In this document: positions 52,740 through 56,907 of the stretch, in pieces
Numbering within the stretch: the first letter of the stretch is position 1
Layout: every line of letters begins with the position of its first letter
NCBI RefSeq assembly: GCF_001808705.1
Contig: NZ_KV794288.1
Coordinates: 25,066 to 81,972, forward strand
Source: Streptococcus sp. HMSC074B11
Lineage (GTDB): Bacteria > Bacillota > Bacilli > Lactobacillales > Streptococcaceae
Direction of reading: 5' to 3'
DNA length: 56,907 bases
The notes under the pieces: generated by a model
Database searches by the model: none
Seen by the model: only the letters and a program-made list of their open reading frames with translations
What the model was told of the DNA's origin: nothing
Made by a program: the position numbers and the translations under genes

Positions 52740-53359
52740 ACATTATCCCCTATATCTTTCATATCAATGATCACATCAACTTTGTTATAGACAGCTGGAT
52801 CATGCGTCGCTATTATAACATATTTGTCTTCATCTCTTTCATTTAATAATAAACGAATAATTTCTTTTCCAATCTCACCATCTAAAGCTCCTGTGGGTTC
52901 ATCTGCTAAGATAATTTTACGTGGTTTCATTAACATTCTGGCAATAGCTACACGTTGAGCCTGCCCTCCAGACAATTCATATATTTTTTGATGTAAATGG
53001 TCGCTCGACAGTCCTACTTTTTCAAGTACATCAGTTATTATTTTTTTGTCTTTAGTGATAAGTTTCAAATTATCATATACTGTTTTGTTTTCGATTAAAG
53101 AATAATTCTGAAATACATATCCAACAGTATTTTTAAAGAAGGTTCTTTCTTTTATCTTCCAAATATCCTGTTTATCAACTAAAACGTTCCCACTATCAAT
53201 TTTTTCTAATCTTCCTATAATATTAAGAAGAGTACTCTTACCAGAGCCAGAACCTCCAATCAATGCATAGCTTTTTCCAGATTCAAATTTTAAATTTAAG
53301 TCTGTAAAAATCTTTTTTGATCCAAAACTTTTTGAAACGTTCAAAAGGTCAATTGTCAT
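52736..53359 (-). CDS. ABC transporter ATPase, lactococcin-972 group
   Basis: 207 residues, a minimal ATPase. Walker A is ALIGGSGSGKSTLLNIIGR, the signature is YELSGGQAQRVAIARMLM, Walker B is IILADEPTGALDGE and the switch His is in VIIATHDPAVYNK. Length and sequence fit the MacB-like group annotated as putative bacteriocin export ABC transporter, lactococcin 972 group. It overlaps both neighbours by 4 bases. Confidence 0.85.
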   Translation of the reverse strand: MTIDLLNVSKSFGSKKIFTDLNLKFESGKSYALIGGSGSGKSTLLNIIGRLEKIDSGNVLVDKQDIWKIKERTFFKNTVGYVFQNYSLIENKTVYDNLKLITKDKKIITDVLEKVGLSSDHLHQKIYELSGGQAQRVAIARMLMKPRKIILADEPTGALDGEIGKEIIRLLLNERDEDKYVIIATHDPAVYNKVDVIIDMKDIGDNV

Positions 53360-55338
53360 GTTTCATCTCCTTTTAAAATTTTAGTGTAGCTTTCAGATAA
53401 TTTTCTAAAACTCATTATGATTGACAACATCAAAACTAGTATAGAAGCAAGACCAATATACAGCAACTCTATTTGACCTGTCATAAGAAATGTAAATAGG
53501 ATAACCATTGTAATAATAATCATAAAATACTTGAGACTTGAAATTGCTATATATGTTTTTGACAGACCCAAAATGATTTTTTTCACATATTCATTCTGTT
53601 TTAGGGCAATATAAAGTTGGACATATTGATAAATGAGTATAAAGACAATACTGTAAATTATCTTCTGCAAGATTTGTGAAAGTAGAATTTGGTGCTCTAA
53701 GGACAGGATCTTTAATTTCACAATTTGATAAACATCTACTGGATTCATTGAAACATTCAACTGGGTAGCCATCTCATTTATTTTCTTTACCGCCTCAGGA
53801 CTAAAAAGAGACTTATTAGTTATATTACTAGCCAAAGTAAACTTGTTGTTTTCGATCATTTTGTCTGTATCTAACACAACAACAATGTTATCTTTACTAT
53901 CTGCTAGACTTGCCATTGGTAAAAAATCTTTATTTTTATGATCGATATCAGCATCCTCATTGAAATAAAAAATTTTATTACCATCAGGAATTATTTGTAC
54001 TGCAAGCTCTTCTTTTGTATAGTTTGTTCCAATAAATTGTTCTGCTACAACTGTATTCTCAATGGATTTCTGGTTTTCTTTCCATTTTTCAGGAATATAG
54101 ATGGTTGCTATCTTATTATCTAAAAGATGATAGTTTGTTCCATTCACTTTATTTTGTAGGTTAGCACCTGCTTGATTGATATAAATCAACTCTTTATTTA
54201 TTTCTGGATTCGTTATTCCGTCATTTTCTAATTGTTTAGAAAAGTCTTCTAAAGCATGAGATGTTTTCATAAAATCTGGAACATAGGCCGAGGATCGTTC
54301 TATATATAAATAATCTAAGTTTTTTAAGGAAGCAGCTATCTGTAGATACTGACCATCCGAATCACTTACTTCTCCATTTTTAGCAGAGTTATTTTCAATT
54401 CCAAGGAACTCAATCCTTCTCCAGTCTTTTACTGTGTCCCATGGTACTAAATTCTGTATCTGGATGTTGATACTGGATTGACTACTCTTTGTTTCTTGTA
54501 AAAAAATTCCTGATACAACGATAATAATCGAAATAATGGCAAGCCATACGACAAAAATAAGCTTGTTTTTCGCCTTGTTTTTGATAATTTCAATGGGCTT
54601 TTCAATCTGAATCGTCAACCAAAATAAAACAAAGGTAATGAGATCAATGATTTGAAATAATATAAAATTCGTTAAAAGCAGAGAGAAAAATAACTTAGAA
54701 CTATAGGTTAAGAAACCATTTCCCAAAAAAGAACTGTAAAAAACCATCAATAAAGCCATCATAATCAGTTCAAAAATAAGAGAAATGCCATACTCTCTTC
54801 TTAGATCGTATACAGGCAATCCCAAAGAACGTCGTATCACTCCCTCTTTAATCTGCCTCGTTCTAACTACAAATAACACAACTAATAAAGTTAAGTAAAT
54901 GGAGCTCATTAACAGTATTCTTAAAGTTCCAGTGAATTGTAACATTCCTCCTATATACCAAGGATAAGACATATATACTGTTTGCAGCCCTGTCATCGTA
55001 AGTGGTTTCAAAGTGTCTACATCCATTTTCCCAAGGGTGTAATACATCCCTATTATCGGTACTGACTTTAACTGTTCACTGTTTTCATCATCGAAATTTA
55101 CATACTTAAACTGACCCGAACTCTGAACGATTGGCTTGTAAATGATAACTTTTTCCGTTTTTGATAAGTCACGAAGCATTTCGTATATTTCGTTATTAGA
55201 AAGATTGCTTTTCCCTTGAATAGAAAAAGCACCATCAATTGGTAAAGGTATGGGGGTTTCAGTATCACTGATAGTGACCAAACCAATTGCAGCAATCAAA
55301 CAAAAGAAGAATCCAATGATACATAATTTTAATTTCAT
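53356..55338 (-). CDS. Bacteriocin-associated integral membrane protein (lactococcin-972 type)
   Basis: About 660 residues. A signal-like first helix (residues 1-22) is followed by a short exported segment and several helices (about 145-270). Next is a large exported domain of about 270 residues (KNLDYLYIERSSAYVPDF, TNYHLLDNKIATIYIPEKW). A terminal cluster of three helices ends it. This is the layout of the long bacteriocin-associated membrane proteins that pair with the ATPase above. ATG 55338 is chosen over GTG 55344. No lactococcin-972-like peptide gene lies in the 219-bp spacer upstream or elsewhere in the window. Confidence 0.8.
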   Translation of the reverse strand: MKLKLCIIGFFFCLIAAIGLVTISDTETPIPLPIDGAFSIQGKSNLSNNEIYEMLRDLSKTEKVIIYKPIVQSSGQFKYVNFDDENSEQLKSVPIIGMYYTLGKMDVDTLKPLTMTGLQTVYMSYPWYIGGMLQFTGTLRILLMSSIYLTLLVVLFVVRTRQIKEGVIRRSLGLPVYDLRREYGISLIFELIMMALLMVFYSSFLGNGFLTYSSKLFFSLLLTNFILFQIIDLITFVLFWLTIQIEKPIEIIKNKAKNKLIFVVWLAIISIIIVVSGIFLQETKSSQSSINIQIQNLVPWDTVKDWRRIEFLGIENNSAKNGEVSDSDGQYLQIAASLKNLDYLYIERSSAYVPDFMKTSHALEDFSKQLENDGITNPEINKELIYINQAGANLQNKVNGTNYHLLDNKIATIYIPEKWKENQKSIENTVVAEQFIGTNYTKEELAVQIIPDGNKIFYFNEDADIDHKNKDFLPMASLADSKDNIVVVLDTDKMIENNKFTLASNITNKSLFSPEAVKKINEMATQLNVSMNPVDVYQIVKLKILSLEHQILLSQILQKIIYSIVFILIYQYVQLYIALKQNEYVKKIILGLSKTYIAISSLKYFMIIITMVILFTFLMTGQIELLYIGLASILVLMLSIIMSFRKLSESYTKILKGDET

Positions 55339-55557
55339 AAGCACTTACCATATTACAAAAGACCCCATCTTATAATCGGCTCTCTTGTTTTCATAAATTA
55401 TTTTTAAAATCTATAATAATCTCAATATGCATTTAAGCGAAAATTGTTTCAAGATTTTTTCTTGAAATGTCTATCTATAATCTTTTTATCGTGAACTTTA
55501 ACGTTCCCCAAATATTCGTTGGGGTTAATACTAAGACTCCTTGACAAATATTTTTTA
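55339..55557. other. Spacer with hairpins upstream of the bacteriocin-type operon
   Basis: On minus it holds CCCCAA/TTGGGG (about 55511-55530), a perfect 8-bp TTTCAAGA/TCTTGAAA stem (about 55449-55469) and a weak promoter-like TTGAGA-17-AATAAT. A tiny ORF (ATG 55393, 13 codons) lies within. No bacteriocin-sized ORF fits. Confidence 0.4.
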
Positions 55558-56907
55558 TTATATTTGAACAATTCTACGATAACTTCTTGAAGTAATTATA
55601 AAGATTAGTACATAGACTAAAGCAAAGATACCACAAATGGTAAGAGTTACGCTTAACATCATAGCTGTATCTACTACACCAATGACCTTGAGGATCAAGC
55701 TTAACATACGATATGCAAATGCTAGATGAAGGAAGGCAAAGATTACAGGGAGGAAGAAGACAGTCAAGATCTGCTTGTTAATGGTTTGCTTGATTTGTTT
55801 TTGATCCAAACCAACCTTTTGCAGGATGACAAAGCGTTCACGGTCTTCATAACCTTCTGAGATTTGTTTATAGTAGATAACCAGCACAGTACCTATCATA
55901 AAGATGATAGAGAGGAAAATACCAATAAAGAGGACACCTCCATAGAGAGCATTCATTTGGGCAATTGCATCACTTGAACCATTACCCCCGTAAACCATAG
56001 CATCTTCACTCTTGAGATTATGGCTAAAATTATTTACATACGCATCAAAATCATCAGATAGCTTTAATTGTTCCTCTAGACTTGCGGTGACATCCATACC
56101 ACCGTAGAACTGAGTGTAGACAGCAGAATCTTGGTACTGATCCAAAAAGCTTTGAAGATCTGGTACAACTAGGTAGTTAAAATCTGAAACTAAAAGGATA
56201 TAGAGATTGGAAACATGGTTAGCTAAAAAATCTTGCTGGATTTCTTGCTTGATACTATACTCCTGACTGTTAAGACTAAATGATTTCTGACCTTTTAGTT
56301 GGTTATTTTTAGCCCAAAGACCTACTTCATTACCAGTAAGATTTAGCTTTTGTCCAGTCATTTTTTCATAGTCTTTTTGATCAAATACTAGAAAAACTGT
56401 CTTAGGTAATTCCGTGATTTGTTCTTTAGTCATGATGGTTAATTTAGTTCCATCTTGACTAGAAAGGCCAAAGCTAGCATAGCTAAGAACGTCTTTATTG
56501 CTAATCGTCAAGTTCTTTTCACTGGCATATTGAGTCAATAGTTGGTCTAAATTCTCAACTTCAATATTATTTCCCTTAGCCTTAACATCGAAATCATGAG
56601 GATACATGATATTTTTTATATTTTCAGAACCGTTGTAGATACTGGTTGCTGCTGACATAGTAACCAAAACCATGGTGGAGAGGATGGCAATGGTTGCTAA
56701 ACCGACAGCGTTTTTCTTCATACGGAAGATAAGGTTAGAAACAGAGATGAGGTTATTTGGTTGGTAGTAATAACGCTTGTTTTTCTTGAGTAAGTGTAAG
56801 AAAACTGTAATACCCGCATTGAATAAGAGGTAGGTCGCAACAATTACCAACAGGACGGCTATAAAGAAAGTAACAGTCGCTGAAACTGGATCTTTTACGC
56901 TTTGTGC
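55558..56907 (-). CDS. BceB/FtsX-type ABC transporter permease, C-terminal part (runs off the window)
   Basis: The frame is open from 56907 with no start, so the gene continues beyond the window; about 449 residues are present. It opens inside a helix (FIAVLLVIVATYLLFNAGIT), then RYYYQPNNLISVSNLIFRMKKN and a second helix. A large exported domain follows (about 100-305), then three C-terminal helices near residues 330-440. The order matches the second half of BceB-type permeases, which work with an ATPase and a two-component system against cell-wall-active peptides. The ATPase gene should lie to the right, outside. Confidence 0.85.
   Translation of the reverse strand, partial: AQSVKDPVSATVTFFIAVLLVIVATYLLFNAGITVFLHLLKKNKRYYYQPNNLISVSNLIFRMKKNAVGLATIAILSTMVLVTMSAATSIYNGSENIKNIMYPHDFDVKAKGNNIEVENLDQLLTQYASEKNLTISNKDVLSYASFGLSSQDGTKLTIMTKEQITELPKTVFLVFDQKDYEKMTGQKLNLTGNEVGLWAKNNQLKGQKSFSLNSQEYSIKQEIQQDFLANHVSNLYILLVSDFNYLVVPDLQSFLDQYQDSAVYTQFYGGMDVTASLEEQLKLSDDFDAYVNNFSHNLKSEDAMVYGGNGSSDAIAQMNALYGGVLFIGIFLSIIFMIGTVLVIYYKQISEGYEDRERFVILQKVGLDQKQIKQTINKQILTVFFLPVIFAFLHLAFAYRMLSLILKVIGVVDTAMMLSVTLTICGIFALVYVLIFIITSRSYRRIVQI

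Overview
The window looks like a mitis-group Streptococcus chromosome (S. mitis / S. oralis / S. infantis-like; exact species not resolvable by eye). The evidence is low GC, two BOX elements, a choline-binding LytB-type glucosaminidase, XerS with a difSL-like site, RexAB instead of RecBCD, and gene order that, from memory, matches S. pneumoniae in blocks (rexB-rexA-hypothetical; ylqF/rbgA-rnhB; xerS; lplA-pdh genes; MATE-pyrC-mutX-ung; pta-rluD-NAD kinase-relQ // CYTH-prs-desulfurase-rex-GATase // radC).

Layout. 1-4110: a SemiSWEET gene, then a two-component system (RR/HK, +) converging on a BcrA-like ABC transporter pair (-). The ABC leader carries a BOX element, and an 11-bp-period direct repeat lies at its putative promoter. 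4115-14621: HAD phosphatase, CPBP protease, rexBA recombination nuclease, a Cys-motif hypothetical and a YkgJ-type protein. 14622-19980: an accessory block with a frameshifted GT2-GtrA glycosyltransferase, a NAGPA-type secreted protein, a membrane protein, lytB and a nonsense-interrupted immunity-like gene. 20029-25493: rbgA, rnhB, a ClC antiporter, a second CPBP protease and xerS with its dif site. 25578-32465 (-): a hypothetical, then the pyruvate dehydrogenase group read pdhA-pdhB-(325-bp hairpin-rich spacer)-pdhC-lpdA-lplA. 32645-36679 (-): ung-mutX-pyrC-(broken zinc-ribbon ORF)-MATE. 36797-40074 (-): two proteins of unknown function and a HAD nucleotidase. 40326-43685 (-): relQ-NAD kinase-rluD-pta. 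43820-48594 (+): CYTH protein; prs, cysteine desulfurase and two DUF proteins; rex-GATase. 48618-50645 (-): radC and metY. 50861-51556 (+): VIT-family transporter. 51591-52238: BOX plus transposase debris. 52239-55338 (-): a lactococcin-972-type transporter/immunity operon without a bacteriocin gene. 55558-end (-): a partial BceB/FtsX-type permease.

Co-orientation is striking. From 5108 to 25493 every gene is on +. From 25578 to 43685 every gene is on -. The switch falls about 1 kb from the difSL-like site just upstream of xerS, as expected where two replication forks meet, so the window probably spans the replication terminus.

The genes connect pyruvate and redox metabolism (pdh, lplA, pta, and Rex with a matching operator at its own promoter), nucleotide supply and alarmones (prs, relQ, pyrC, mutX, ung), DNA repair and chromosome resolution (rexAB, radC, xerS, rnhB), and peptide-antibiotic defence at both ends of the window. 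No rRNA, tRNA or CRISPR array was seen. The parts that best repay a second look are the duplicated hairpin array inside the pdh operon, an identical 20-bp palindrome lying at the stop codons of xerS and pdhB, the putative regulatory site and BOX ahead of the TCS-linked ABC transporter, and three genes broken by a single change.
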